Below are positions 10,049 through 20,400 of a DNA stretch of 64,000 nt, one piece after another. Origin of the DNA: UTCFX2 sp963788145 (GTDB lineage: Bacteria; Chloroflexota; Anaerolineae; Anaerolineales; UBA4823); contig CAWBFQ010000002.1 in NCBI GenBank assembly GCA_963788145.1, positions 1-64,000 on the forward strand, read 5' to 3'. Positions within the stretch are counted from its first letter, which is position 1; the number at the start of each line of letters is the position of its first letter. The notes under the pieces were generated by a model that saw only the letters and a program-made list of their open reading frames with translations, had not been told where the DNA came from and searched no databases. A program made the translations under genes and the position numbers.

Positions 10049-11607
10049 GATTCAGCGCTGAGAGTTGTTTCGGATCCAGGCAAGTTCATCCGGTCGTACC
10101 ATTCATTAAAGTCTCGTATCCGCTGCATCAGTTGCGGCGATGCGTCCTGGGCTGTCATCCTCCAGGTCCAGTTGCCGCTCGGGTTGCCTGGGTAGTTCAT
10201 GCGGGCTTCATTGCCCAATGCGAGAAAATCCTGCATTGGCGCCAGCGCGTATTCTGCCACCGAAGCCCAACATGCCCGGATCATATCCCATGAGACGTTA
10301 CTGCCATCTCGGCCCAGATAGCGCCGGTAATAACTTTTTTCATTTTCGGGGACGCGTTCGTACCAGCCACGGGCTGTGTCATTGTCATGCGTGCCGGTAT
10401 AGACGACGCAATGGACCGGATAATTGTGTGGTAAGAAAGGATCTTTGGCATCCCCTCCAAAGGCAAATTGCATGATCTTCATTCCCGGAAGTCCGTAAGT
10501 TTCACGCAGTTGCACCACATCCGGGGTGATCACCCCCAGGTCCTCCGCGATGATAGGTAGCTCTCCCAATCCGCCCCGCAAAGCGCGCAGAAAATCCATG
10601 CCTGGAGCTTTGACCCATCGGCCTTTCTCGGCTGTTTTTGCCCTCCCCGGCACTTCCCAATACCCAACAAAACCGCGAAAATGATCCAGGCGCAGTAGGT
10701 CAACCTGACTCAGAACCATCCGCAACCTGGCGATCCACCAGGCGTATTCGCTTGCTTTGTGAATGCGCCAACGATAGAGCGGGTTCCCCCATAATTGCCC
10801 GGTCGGCGAGAAGTAATCCGGTGGAACTCCCGCCTGTACTTTTGGACGATGGTGGTCATCCAGGTAAAACAATTCCTGATGTCCCCAGACGTCCGCGCTA
10901 TCGTGAGCCACAAAAATCGGAGCATCGCCGATCAACATGATGTTACGTGTGCGGGCATACGCCCGGACAACCTCCCATTGCCTGAAGAAAAGGAATTGCC
11001 AGAAAGCATGCCGGTCTACTGCTTCTTGCAGATCATTCTTGGCGGCTTGCAAAGCATTTGGATCGCGTTGCTTGAGCGGCGTCTCCCAAAAATTCCAGGA
11101 AGCGCCCTGATGGGCATCTTTCAGCGCCATGAAGAGGGCGAAATCATCCAACCACTCCGCCTGTTGAACGCGATATTCGGTAAAAGATTCCCTTAAACGA
11201 TGCATCTCACTTTGATGAGACGCATTTGTCTGGAAATGATAAAACGCCCGGCTGAGCAAGTCAATTTTCCACTTAATCACAACGCCGTAATCGACCCGAT
11301 CCTCGCCTTTACCATGTTCGGATGAAAACTGTGGATGATCCTGCAAATCCTGCGCTGTCAGCAGCCCATCTTGCTCTAGAGCCTCCGGGCTGATTAGGTA
11401 AGGATTTCCAGCAAACGCCGAAAAACACTGGTAAGGCGAGTCGCCATAACCGGTTGGGCCAAGCGGCAACACTTGCCAGAGTCCACATCCGGATTCGGCC
11501 AGGAAATCAATCCAGCGCAAAGCTTGAGGACCAATGTCGCCAATTCCGTATGGTCCCGGCAGACTGGTAGGATGGAGCAATATTCCGGAAGAACGTTTAA
11601 ATATCAT
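10045..11607 (-). CDS. malQ: 4-alpha-glucanotransferase (amylomaltase, GH77)
   Basis: 520 residues from the ATG at 11605-11607, which lies inside the end of glgC (11-base overlap). The start is set by the family N-terminus SSGILLHPTSLPGPYGIGDIG. GH77 catalytic elements are present: nucleophile Asp in LLRLDHFRGFVGYWEVP, acid/base Glu in IIAEDLGVITPDV, and stabilising Asp in YTGTHDNDTARGWYE. The enzyme disproportionates maltodextrins by transferring alpha-1,4-glucan segments. Coupling to glgC points to glycogen or maltodextrin turnover. Confidence 0.95.
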   Translation of the reverse strand: MIFKRSSGILLHPTSLPGPYGIGDIGPQALRWIDFLAESGCGLWQVLPLGPTGYGDSPYQCFSAFAGNPYLISPEALEQDGLLTAQDLQDHPQFSSEHGKGEDRVDYGVVIKWKIDLLSRAFYHFQTNASHQSEMHRLRESFTEYRVQQAEWLDDFALFMALKDAHQGASWNFWETPLKQRDPNALQAAKNDLQEAVDRHAFWQFLFFRQWEVVRAYARTRNIMLIGDAPIFVAHDSADVWGHQELFYLDDHHRPKVQAGVPPDYFSPTGQLWGNPLYRWRIHKASEYAWWIARLRMVLSQVDLLRLDHFRGFVGYWEVPGRAKTAEKGRWVKAPGMDFLRALRGGLGELPIIAEDLGVITPDVVQLRETYGLPGMKIMQFAFGGDAKDPFLPHNYPVHCVVYTGTHDNDTARGWYERVPENEKSYYRRYLGRDGSNVSWDMIRACWASVAEYALAPMQDFLALGNEARMNYPGNPSGNWTWRMTAQDASPQLMQRIRDFNEWYDRMNLPGSETTLSAES

Positions 11608-12862
11608 AAGGTGATCTCTTCGTCTGGATGTAATCGCTGCTGCGCACAAGAAGTTGGTCTGGATAATCAGATTCGATTACATCTGTTCCAATCACCGCCC
11701 CCGGCTCAACAACCATTCCAGGAGCAATCCTGGAGTGCTTGCCAGCCATCGCAACCAGTACTTCACCCACTTGTTGAGCGCTCCCAATTCGGGCGCCCTT
11801 CCCAACAATACATTTCTTGTCCAGGACAGAACGCTCAACCATTGCATCTTGCTCCACCACGGCGTCCGTCAACAGGATGGACTCGCGTACCACCGCTCCC
11901 GAGGCAACCTTTACGCCAGGTGAAAGGATGCTGCGCTCAATCCGCGCCCCACTTTCGATCTGGCAGCCATCCGCCACCAGGCTATCCACCACCAGTGCGC
12001 CGTTCGCAATCCAAACCGGAGGGCGTTCCTCGGTGCGGGTATGAATAACCCAGGACCGGTCATTCAGATCCACCGGCAGAGGCGATGCCAGCAAATCCAT
12101 ATGCGCTTCCCAATAGGATTTGACCGTCCCAACATCCACCCAATAGCTACTAAAGGGATAAGCATAGACTTTCATGCCATTTTGCACCAGGTTGGGCAAA
12201 ATATCCCGGCCGAAATCATGGCTCAATTCCTGCAATACATGATCATCCCATAAAGCCTGGTTCAATACATCAAAATTGAACAAATATACACCCATATTAA
12301 CCTGGTTGGAAGGCGGATGGGCTGGCTTTTCGACAAATGAAACCACCCGATTATCAGCATCCATCCCCAAAATTCCAAACCGCGAAGCCTCATCGATGTT
12401 GACGCTGATCGTAGCAATTGTCACATCTGCTCCGTGATTATCGTGAAATGCGACCATTTTTCCATAATCCATTTTATAAATATGGTCGCCCGATAGAATT
12501 AACACCTTGTCTGGTTTTCTATTCTTGACAAACAAGAAGTTTTGCTGGACCGCGTCGGCAGTGCCCAGATACCAGTCTGAGCTGCCTCGCGCTTTATATG
12601 GAGTATGCACACTCACCCCACCGGTGAAGTTGCGATCTAGATCCCATGGTACACCCGAGCCGATATGCTCAATCAGCGACTGCGGGCGGTATTGAGCCAG
12701 GACCATCACATCAAATATTCCAGAATTGACACAATTCGACAGTGTGAAATCGAGAATCCGGTACTTACCAGCGAATGGCACCGCCGGCTTGGTGCGTTTA
12801 TCGGTGAGCACTCCCAAGCGGGACCCTTCCCCGCCAGCCAGAATTACTGCAATAGTTTTCAT
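11597..12862 (-). CDS. glgC: Glucose-1-phosphate adenylyltransferase (ADP-glucose pyrophosphorylase)
   Basis: 421 residues. The N-terminal nucleotidyltransferase signature LAGGEGSRLGVLTDKRTKP is at residues 8-26, followed by AVPFAGKYRILDFTLSNCVNSGI. The Glc-1-P region FVEKPAHPP is present, and the C-terminus is a left-handed beta-helix hexapeptide region (ARIERSILSPGVKVASGAVV). It makes ADP-glucose, the committed precursor for glycogen synthesis by glgA. GGAGG precedes the ATG by about 7 bases. It is the upstream gene of a glgC-malQ operon. Confidence 0.95.
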   Translation of the reverse strand: MKTIAVILAGGEGSRLGVLTDKRTKPAVPFAGKYRILDFTLSNCVNSGIFDVMVLAQYRPQSLIEHIGSGVPWDLDRNFTGGVSVHTPYKARGSSDWYLGTADAVQQNFLFVKNRKPDKVLILSGDHIYKMDYGKMVAFHDNHGADVTIATISVNIDEASRFGILGMDADNRVVSFVEKPAHPPSNQVNMGVYLFNFDVLNQALWDDHVLQELSHDFGRDILPNLVQNGMKVYAYPFSSYWVDVGTVKSYWEAHMDLLASPLPVDLNDRSWVIHTRTEERPPVWIANGALVVDSLVADGCQIESGARIERSILSPGVKVASGAVVRESILLTDAVVEQDAMVERSVLDKKCIVGKGARIGSAQQVGEVLVAMAGKHSRIAPGMVVEPGAVIGTDVIESDYPDQLLVRSSDYIQTKRSPYDI

Positions 12863-12981
12863 TTTTCGCCTCCTTCCCTGATATTATGACCGATATTGAT
12901 CCTTATACTACCTTTTTAAGGGTTCTCAGCCGAAGCAAGTTTCGTATATTCCTGCAAAGTTAGAGTCTCGGACTCCTGCGA

Positions 12982-14235
12982 TCATTGAGCATCATTCAGG
13001 ATTTCCACAAGTGTGGCTTTCTCACGGCGTGCTTTCTCTACTAATGTGCGTAAAATGACCAGGTGTTCCTGGTAGTGCAAGGGCGGCGTCTGGAGAAGTT
13101 CGATCGCTAATCGCCAGTAATTCCGTCTGCGACGGGTGAATTCTGCCGGCAGGTCTGCAACCATCGCAACTGTCTCGGATTGGTTACGCTTTAATTCAGC
13201 CGCAAGGCTAACGAGATTCGGAAATGCTGAGATAGTCGCTCGTACGCGCACCGGCTGGTTGGACCTCAATGTGTAATCGGCCTCCTGACCTTCGATCAGG
13301 CGCGAGATCCACCCGTGCATCTCGCGTTCAACAGCAATCAAATGCCCCAGGGTCTCGCGAATACTCCAGGATGAAGGCGTAATGCGCATGTCCATCTGAT
13401 CCTCGCAGATCTCTCCCAATATCGCATCCAGATCAATGTTCAATTCATCATACATCTTACTCATCAGATGCGACAGCGCCTCTGCATCCTCCGGGATATC
13501 GGGCATCGGTCTCAAGGATAATACACCTTTTCCGGTCAGCTTTTTCCCGTTGCGGTAAAAGACCAGCTTTACCTTATTTCCAGCTCGATACTGGTTCAGG
13601 ATCGTGTTTACCTCGATCATCTTGGCCACTTTTTGACCAGCAATCTGGACCAGCAGATCACCCGCCCGCAAGCCCGCCTTCTCAGCGCACATACCATCCA
13701 TCACTCCTAATACCAGCAGCCCTGCTCGTGCGGGCAGGTTGGCCTGGACCGCCTCCTCTTTACTAAGTTCCTGCATAGAGGTAAAACCCAACATGGGGCG
13801 TTTCGAAAAACGCAAATCCTCCCCGCTTTCCAGCACGCTTTTCAGGTTTTCCAACCCAAGTAGCCAACCGCGCTTAATTGCTTTGCGAGCTTGCTTCCAC
13901 GATTTATCCGTTCCAAGCTCCTGATGATTGACCGTAATCACGGTCCCATGCTCATACGGCTTGAAGTTTACCTTGACCCGTGAAGAACCCGGTTCCGCTT
14001 TGCCATGCCAGCTAAAAACCATCCGATCGGATGGGATCAGATCGATAAATTCACCATTGGAATAATAACCATTTTCCCACCACAGATAAATTCGCCCACC
14101 TTTCACCGCATCAATCTGAGCCGCGCTGCATAGCCATTCGGACAAACCAGAAGCATTCGTGAATGCGCTGTAAACTTCTTGTATCGGTGCTGCTATTTGG
14201 AGCTTGAACTTGAAATTACGAGTTTTTTCAGTCAC
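12982..14235 (-). CDS. SRPBCC (AHSA1-like) - PDZ - DinB three-domain fusion protein
   Basis: 417 residues from GTG 14233-14235, with TAGGAG about 8 bases upstream. Residues 1-135 form an AHSA1/SRPBCC lipid-binding-like domain (IAAPIQEVYSAFTNASGLSEWL). Residues about 145-240 form a PDZ domain (ARAGLLVLGVMDGMCAEKAGLRAGDLLVQIAGQ). Residues about 265-405 form a DinB/DUF664-like four-helix bundle (SIRETLGHLIAVEREMHGWI, with HYQEHL near the end), where the conserved His positions could bind metal. No signal peptide is visible, so the PDZ domain is probably cytoplasmic. The combination is unusual and its function is unknown. It sits between glgC and glgA on the same strand. Confidence 0.8.
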   Translation of the reverse strand: MTEKTRNFKFKLQIAAPIQEVYSAFTNASGLSEWLCSAAQIDAVKGGRIYLWWENGYYSNGEFIDLIPSDRMVFSWHGKAEPGSSRVKVNFKPYEHGTVITVNHQELGTDKSWKQARKAIKRGWLLGLENLKSVLESGEDLRFSKRPMLGFTSMQELSKEEAVQANLPARAGLLVLGVMDGMCAEKAGLRAGDLLVQIAGQKVAKMIEVNTILNQYRAGNKVKLVFYRNGKKLTGKGVLSLRPMPDIPEDAEALSHLMSKMYDELNIDLDAILGEICEDQMDMRITPSSWSIRETLGHLIAVEREMHGWISRLIEGQEADYTLRSNQPVRVRATISAFPNLVSLAAELKRNQSETVAMVADLPAEFTRRRRNYWRLAIELLQTPPLHYQEHLVILRTLVEKARREKATLVEILNDAQ

Positions 14236-14304
14236 TTACGTACTCCTATTAATAAACCATTGCAACTCTGACAAAGAGATCGAGGCAGGTATCTTTAGAT
14301 GAAC

Positions 14305-15813
14305 TTAACCGAGCAGCTGTTCTGGAGGATGATCCCCATCCTCATTCGCGTCCGTAGATGTTTTGGACACCATCGACCTGTATAAATCCAAATATTGACT
14401 GGCCGAGCGCAACCAAGAAAAGTCCTGAGCCATCCCATTCCATTGGAGCCTGCGCCAGGCAATTGGATCCTGGAAAACCCGAAAAGCGCGACCCAGTCCT
14501 GCTGACAAAGCTTCTGATGAAGGATCATCGAATAAAAAGCCGGTATTTCCCGGGTCTTGCGGTTCATCTCGAATGGTATCCCTTAGCCCGCCGGTCGCTC
14601 GTGCCAGCGGGACGCAGCCGTAACGCATCGCGATCATTTGGGTTAACCCACAGGCTTCGTAACGGGAAGGGATCACGATCAGATCTGCCCCAGCGTAGAT
14701 CAAGCGGCTCAACCCTGGATCGAATTGGGTAATCACACGCGCCTGGTGCGGGTATTGCATCTCCAGCAGGCGAATTTCCTCTTCGATGAGCGGGTCGCCC
14801 GTTCCCAGCACCACCAATTGCCAAGGTACCATCTGCTCCTGCGGCAATGAGCTTAGATGCTGCAGCGCCATTGGCAGCAGGTCCACCCCTTTTTGGTAAT
14901 CCATCCGGTTTACCATTCCCAACACAACAGCCTGAGGGTTTTCTGGCAGCCCCAGTTTTTTCTGTAAGGCAACCCGGTTTTCGATCCGCTGATCGAGTGT
15001 ATCAGCATTGTATCGACTGGTCAGGTGTTGATCTGTTTGTGGATCCCAGCTTTGGAGGTCTAACCCATTTAATATCCCACTGATAATCGGGCGCCTCAAA
15101 CGTAAGAATTGATCCAAGCCTGAGCCGAATTGGGGAGTCAATATTTCTTTTGCGTAAGTCGGCGAGACCGTTACGATCCGATCCGCAGTGGCAAGGCCCA
15201 GAGCCAAGGGGAAATCCAGCGCCCATTCCGGCAGGGCTGGCTCCAGCGCTGCAGGCAATCCAAATCTCTTAATTGCTACTTCTGCCCCGCCTCCCAGGTA
15301 AGGCAGGTTATGAACACCCAGAAGTGTCTTCGTCTGTTCAAAACATGGGGTACGCCATTCTCGGCTGTCTAAAGCATAAACGGAGAGGGCGGTATGCCAG
15401 TCATTGGCGTGCAGGATGTCGATTTGCCAATTCAACTCTTGCGCCAGCCTCAGTGCAGCCAACGAGAAGAAAGCATATTTCAGGCTATCCGCTTGATGAT
15501 CAATGCTATAAACCGCCGCATCCAAAGGGATAAGCGGACCTGCTATAAAGAAGACCGTTAATCCATCATGTTCGAACGAATAGGCTTCAGCCGGAATCAG
15601 ACGATTCTGATATGGCAAATGAAAATCACAAACTTTACGCAACGCCAACCCCTGGTTCCGGATAACGCCATGCAATGGCAGCACCAGGTGCACATCCACA
15701 GACATCTTTCGTAGTGCAGGCGGCAGTGAGCCAGCAACATCTCCCAAACCACCCACCTTAACAAATGGTTCGGCTTCAGCAGCCAGGAACATCACCTTCA
15801 GAATTTGATTCAT
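14305..15813 (-). CDS. glgA: Glycogen synthase (ADP-glucose type, GT5)
   Basis: 502 residues. The ADP-glucose-binding KVGGLGDV motif is at residues 19-26. The GT5 C-terminal motif is SRYEACGLTQMIAMRYGCVPLARATGGLRDT, and the substrate loop ILHANDWHTAL lies in the N-terminal Rossmann domain. It elongates alpha-1,4-glucan with ADP-glucose from glgC. It is divergent from the GH57 gene and downstream of the glgC strand cluster. No branching enzyme (glgB) or phosphorylase is nearby. Confidence 0.95.
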   Translation of the reverse strand: MNQILKVMFLAAEAEPFVKVGGLGDVAGSLPPALRKMSVDVHLVLPLHGVIRNQGLALRKVCDFHLPYQNRLIPAEAYSFEHDGLTVFFIAGPLIPLDAAVYSIDHQADSLKYAFFSLAALRLAQELNWQIDILHANDWHTALSVYALDSREWRTPCFEQTKTLLGVHNLPYLGGGAEVAIKRFGLPAALEPALPEWALDFPLALGLATADRIVTVSPTYAKEILTPQFGSGLDQFLRLRRPIISGILNGLDLQSWDPQTDQHLTSRYNADTLDQRIENRVALQKKLGLPENPQAVVLGMVNRMDYQKGVDLLPMALQHLSSLPQEQMVPWQLVVLGTGDPLIEEEIRLLEMQYPHQARVITQFDPGLSRLIYAGADLIVIPSRYEACGLTQMIAMRYGCVPLARATGGLRDTIRDEPQDPGNTGFLFDDPSSEALSAGLGRAFRVFQDPIAWRRLQWNGMAQDFSWLRSASQYLDLYRSMVSKTSTDANEDGDHPPEQLLG

Positions 15814-15972
15814 GGATGTTTTATTTTAACCCGAATCTTCAGAACAGGCATGAAAATCCAGCAGATGACCCGAATATCATCTCCGACCATTTACAGCGTG
15901 CACTCCTTTCTTGAACTACCTCTCAAAACAGATTTCCTGACATTAATGTCGGTACAAAAGTACTTCTGGAGA

Positions 15973-16001
15973 TTGCATTGTAAACGATTTCAGGATAAAA
16001 T
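15973..16001 (+). promoter_or_regulatory. Promoter for the GH57 gene (TTGCAT-17-TAAAAT)
   Basis: TTGCAT at 15973-15978 and TAAAAT at 15996-16001 are separated by 17 bases. Transcription would start near 16008, so upstream in-frame codons (for example ATG 15946) would be untranscribed. This supports the TTG start at 16033. Confidence 0.5.
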
Positions 16002-16032
16002 CGCCTTTAGCTTCGTTGAAGAGTTCACATCG

Positions 16033-17469
16033 TTGAGTGTAAACGCATTTTCAATCCACGCCCATTGTTACCAACCTCCCCGCGAAGATCCGCTAACCGG
16101 GTTTATCCCAATTGAGACTAGCGCTGCTCCATATTCCAATTGGAACGAGCGGGTTCACTCTGAATGCTACCGTCCCAATGCAGAGTTACGCAATTTCGAG
16201 CAGATCAGCTTCAATATCGGACCCACCCTTTTTAATTGGATGGAAAATTATGACCCCGAAACCTGTCTCCGGATTATTGAGCAGGACTCGGCCAACATTC
16301 GGCGTTATCAACATGGCAATGCCATCGCCCAGGCATACAACCATACGATCCTGCCTCTAGGTACCTATCGAGATAAAGTAACCCAGGTTTATTGGGGGAT
16401 TGCTGATTTTATTCACCATTTCAAGCGCCCACCGCGCGGCATGTGGCTGCCGGAAACCTCGGTTGATCATGAAACGCTTCAGGTCCTGCGCGATCTAGGG
16501 ATTGAATTCACCATCCTGGCGCCCTGGCAAGCCGAGACAGCTGAAATTGACACCGGGCATCCATACTTGGTTTCATTATCCAAAAAGAGCGAGATCACTG
16601 TTTTTTTCTATCAATCTGAACTGAGCGCCAGGATAAGCTTCGACCCACAAGTGACCATCAATGCAGACGATTTCGCCCACGATTTACTCCTCGCCCATTT
16701 CCGACCCGAAAAGCTACGGCGCGGCGAACCTCAATTACTACTACTCGCTTCTGACGGCGAGTTATATGGTCATCACCAATCCCAACGCCAGCATTTCCTA
16801 GCCCGGTTGGTGGATGGAGCAAGCCATAATCTGAATTTTCAATCGACATTCCCAGAGCGGTGGTTGAGCGCCTATCCGCCTCGCGCCCACACTCGGATAA
16901 AGGAGAATACATCCTGGAGTTGCCACCATGGGATCTCTCGCTGGATGGGGAATTGCCTCTGCACCCCAGGAGACAGCCGATGGAAGGTCCAGCTTCGCCT
17001 GGCCTTTGACCGGCTGGCTGGCGATCTGGATCAGCTTTATTATGAAACAACCCGAAACATCTTCAAAGATCCGTGGAAATTGCGTGATCGTTATATTCAC
17101 GTCTTATTAGGTCAGATCAGTATTGACACCCTGTTCGCTGAATCAGCCCAACGAAGCCTTACCAGTTCAGAAACGCGCAGCGTCCATTTACTGCTGGAAG
17201 CTCAGCGCGAGCGTCAGCGAATGTTCACCTCCTGCGGCTGGTTTTTCGAGGACTTCGACCGGATTGAACCACGGAATAACGTGGCCTATGCCGCTCAGGC
17301 GGTCCGCCTGGCGCTTCTTGCCAGCGGAGTGGATTTGGAACCGCAAACCAGCGCTGACTTGCAGAGCGTGATCAGCCAATATACTGCTTTGAGCGCTGAT
17401 ATAATATTTAAACGCCACCTGCGCCGAGCGGAGGGCGTCCGGGAGGTTCGCATCGGTTACAGCGACTGA
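16033..17469 (+). CDS. Glycoside hydrolase family 57 protein (DUF3536 type)
   Basis: 478 residues from TTG 16033 with GAAGAG about 9 bases upstream. Residues encoded before this point do not look like the family, and the likely promoter at 15973-16001 lies inside that extension. The family begins with the metal/substrate motif SIHAHCYQPPREDPLTG. The putative nucleophile Glu is in RGMWLPETSVDHETL and the acid Asp in LLASDGELYGHHQ. Members are cytoplasmic alpha-glucan-active enzymes, commonly beside glycogen genes. The exact reaction (branching, debranching or amylase) is not known for the DUF3536 group. It is divergent from glgA, which suggests coordinated alpha-glucan remodelling. Confidence 0.85.
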   Translation: MSVNAFSIHAHCYQPPREDPLTGFIPIETSAAPYSNWNERVHSECYRPNAELRNFEQISFNIGPTLFNWMENYDPETCLRIIEQDSANIRRYQHGNAIAQAYNHTILPLGTYRDKVTQVYWGIADFIHHFKRPPRGMWLPETSVDHETLQVLRDLGIEFTILAPWQAETAEIDTGHPYLVSLSKKSEITVFFYQSELSARISFDPQVTINADDFAHDLLLAHFRPEKLRRGEPQLLLLASDGELYGHHQSQRQHFLARLVDGASHNLNFQSTFPERWLSAYPPRAHTRIKENTSWSCHHGISRWMGNCLCTPGDSRWKVQLRLAFDRLAGDLDQLYYETTRNIFKDPWKLRDRYIHVLLGQISIDTLFAESAQRSLTSSETRSVHLLLEAQRERQRMFTSCGWFFEDFDRIEPRNNVAYAAQAVRLALLASGVDLEPQTSADLQSVISQYTALSADIIFKRHLRRAEGVREVRIGYSD

Positions 17470-17492
17470 ATAGCCGCCATCCAGTCCGATTT

Positions 17493-20400
17493 TCAGGCTA
17501 ATTTTTCTACCTGATAACCCGAGTGAATTTCGGCTTCCTGAATAGTCTTGATGACTTCATAACAGGCCTGGATCGTTTTGCGCATGGGGACAGCATCTGC
17601 GCCAGGCAATGAGGCATTACTATCAGCCGCGCGTAGAACAACCTCCAACGCATAAGTCCACCAGGTCAATTCCTCAAAAGCTTCCTTGTTAAACCACAAT
17701 ACATCCTCGTACGGATGGACACGCAGAAAACGCCTGGCGGATGGATCTTTTAGCCAGCAACCGATAATGCTGGATGCCATCTGTCGAGTGGTCTGACCGG
17801 TTTCCAACCAGCCCTCATTCGCAATCAAAATCCGGATCAAATCCAAATACCGTAGGGCCGATTGCGCATCCAGACCCAACCCTTCCAGCGCGGTCGCGAT
17901 CATCTTTCCTAGCAGCCATTCATCCATCCAAATCCGGCTGCGTTGGGTATAAGCGTCCTCCCCTGCCACCTTACCCAGTTTGGCAGTAAGGAGCGTACTC
18001 AGAAAGACACCCCACACTTCTGCCTGACCTCCGCTCAATCCTTTCAGCCCAGCCTGCCCATCCAACAGGTATTGGATCGCTGCTGCATACACCGATTTAC
18101 TCTTTTCTGGGACATCCTTGGAGAATCTGGCAATACCAAGCAGCGCATTGAGATCATGCAGCATCTCAACAGCAAGTTGATCCGTCGAAACATCCTCCAT
18201 CTTTTCAGACTGGTCATCCATCACCATCTGCCTGACTTCGACAAGCAATACTCTTATTTTTTGCTCTGCTTCCGCCAGAGCTAATTCGTGATTCAACGGT
18301 TCAAAATCTTCTGCTTCTATCCGGTTCTGGATCAACCATTTCAACATTCCAGGGTTCACCAGTTCGCGGTATGGAGTTAGCAGGCTTTGTAATTCCAGCT
18401 CGAGCAGCGCCTCATCCAGACTTTTTACCCCTGCTCCATTGAGAGCGAGGTTGAGCTTGCCATAATTGTGGGTCGGGTCGTCCTGAACTTCGCGGAAGTC
18501 GCTAAAAACATGGCACTCGTAAGCGTTTAGAGTCAGGAAAAGCCCTTGCTGCCAAATCGTCTGGTTGGAGAAAATATGTTCCAACCCACGGATATTGTCC
18601 CGACAGATTGTGTAGGTACCGGGAAAGTCCCGAATCCCGAGAGCTTCTGCCAGGCTAATTTGCGTCAAGGTCTTCTCTTCACCAGTTCCGGTTCTGGCTG
18701 GATAGGCTGCTGACAGATTTATCCACCCGCTAACACTGGCATAGCGGTTATGGTATACCACCAGGGCACGCTGGTCTCCAGCCTGGTTCGAATAAGCATA
18801 GACATCTTCGTTGACAAACCCATCGGGATTGTAGAAATCATACAACCGAAATTGGTGCGCTTCGGCGAAGATGTATCGCTTGCGCAGCAGCGGGAATATT
18901 TCCCGCTCGTGCCGCTCAACCAGATCATGATCAACTTGCTCATGCCATTTCGGAAAACGAAATTCCATCCCATATTTCTCTGCAAATCCCTCGATCTGCC
19001 CATGTCCAAACATCGGCAGCCCCGGCAAGGTTGCCATCATCGTGCATACGCCGAAATATTTGTCCCCTTTACCAAATTGTTCCACCGCCGTCTTTTCGTC
19101 TGGATTGTTCATGAAATTGACAAACCGTTTCAGGATTTCTGGATCAAACTCCATCGTATTCTTAATGACCAGGCGGTATTCTTGATTTTTCTCATCTCGC
19201 ATCATATTCATAAACGCGCTGTTATAGACCCGGTGCATGCCTAATGTACGAACAAAATATCCTTCCATCAACCAGAATGCTTCCGCTAATAGCAGCGTAT
19301 CTGGCGCTTCCTGCGCCACCCGATCCACCACCTGCCGCCAGAACTCCTCGGGGAACACCTGGTCAAACTGGGCTTTGGTCATACCGTGCTCCGCCCGGCT
19401 GGGGATATCACCCCCACTACCCGGCTCCGGAAACCACAGGCGTTGGAAATGGCGCTTGGCCAAAGTCATGGCTGCGTCGAAACGGATAATTGGGAATTTG
19501 CGCGCCACATGTAGGATCGTTTGAATGACCGCTTCACGCACCTCTTCCATCAAGTAATTTAACTGAGCGGTATCATTCCAGGGCATCGATGTACCATCAT
19601 TGCCGTGATAGAAATATCGCGCTTCACCCGTCCAATTATCCACGCGTTTGAAAACCACCGCCGCATCCGTATTATCAAAATAGTGATCTTCGATGAAAAT
19701 CCCCACCCGCTCATCCTGGGACAGGTTGGGGCTATTGAAGCTATAGGTTGGGAAGGGGCTGTAATCGAGTTGGATAAACCAGTTTGGGTGCTCAATCACC
19801 CAGCGTGAGTCAATCCCCATGTGATTGGGAACCATATCCGACGCCAGACGAATGCCATGCCGCCAGGCTTTTGCGCGCAGGATCTGATAGGCTTCATCCC
19901 CGCCCAGGTCCGCCGCGATATCATAACTGAATAGCGAATAAGCCGAAGCGACCGCCTCTGGATTGCCGCGCAATTGCTTGATCTTCTGGCTTGCCTGGCT
20001 GCGCTCCCACAAACCGATTAACCACAGCCCAGTCAATCCCCAGCGTCCCATCAACGCCATTTCTTCTTCCGGGACCTGATCCAAATGTTGGATTGGGCGC
20101 TTATATTTTCGGGCCAACTGATCCAGCCAAACATAGGTATTCTTTGCCATCAGTACCAGATTGGGCATCCAATATTCATCTTGGCTAAAACGCTCCGGCT
20201 CAATTCCATATTCCAGCCCGTGATATTCATACACAAATGTCTGTGCATCTCCCCCCACACCAAACACCGGTTTTTGTTCTTCGCGGATCATATCCAGGCT
20301 GGTCAATAAACGCAATAGAATTGAGGAGACAAAGCTTCCCCACCGCGAGCGCACAAACTCGAGTTGATCGAACAGCGAGTGGGGGTGAGCCTTTACCGGC

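Noticed and set aside
15805..16032. N-terminal extension of the GH57 gene
   Set aside because: The translated residues do not resemble the family, and a good promoter lies inside the stretch.
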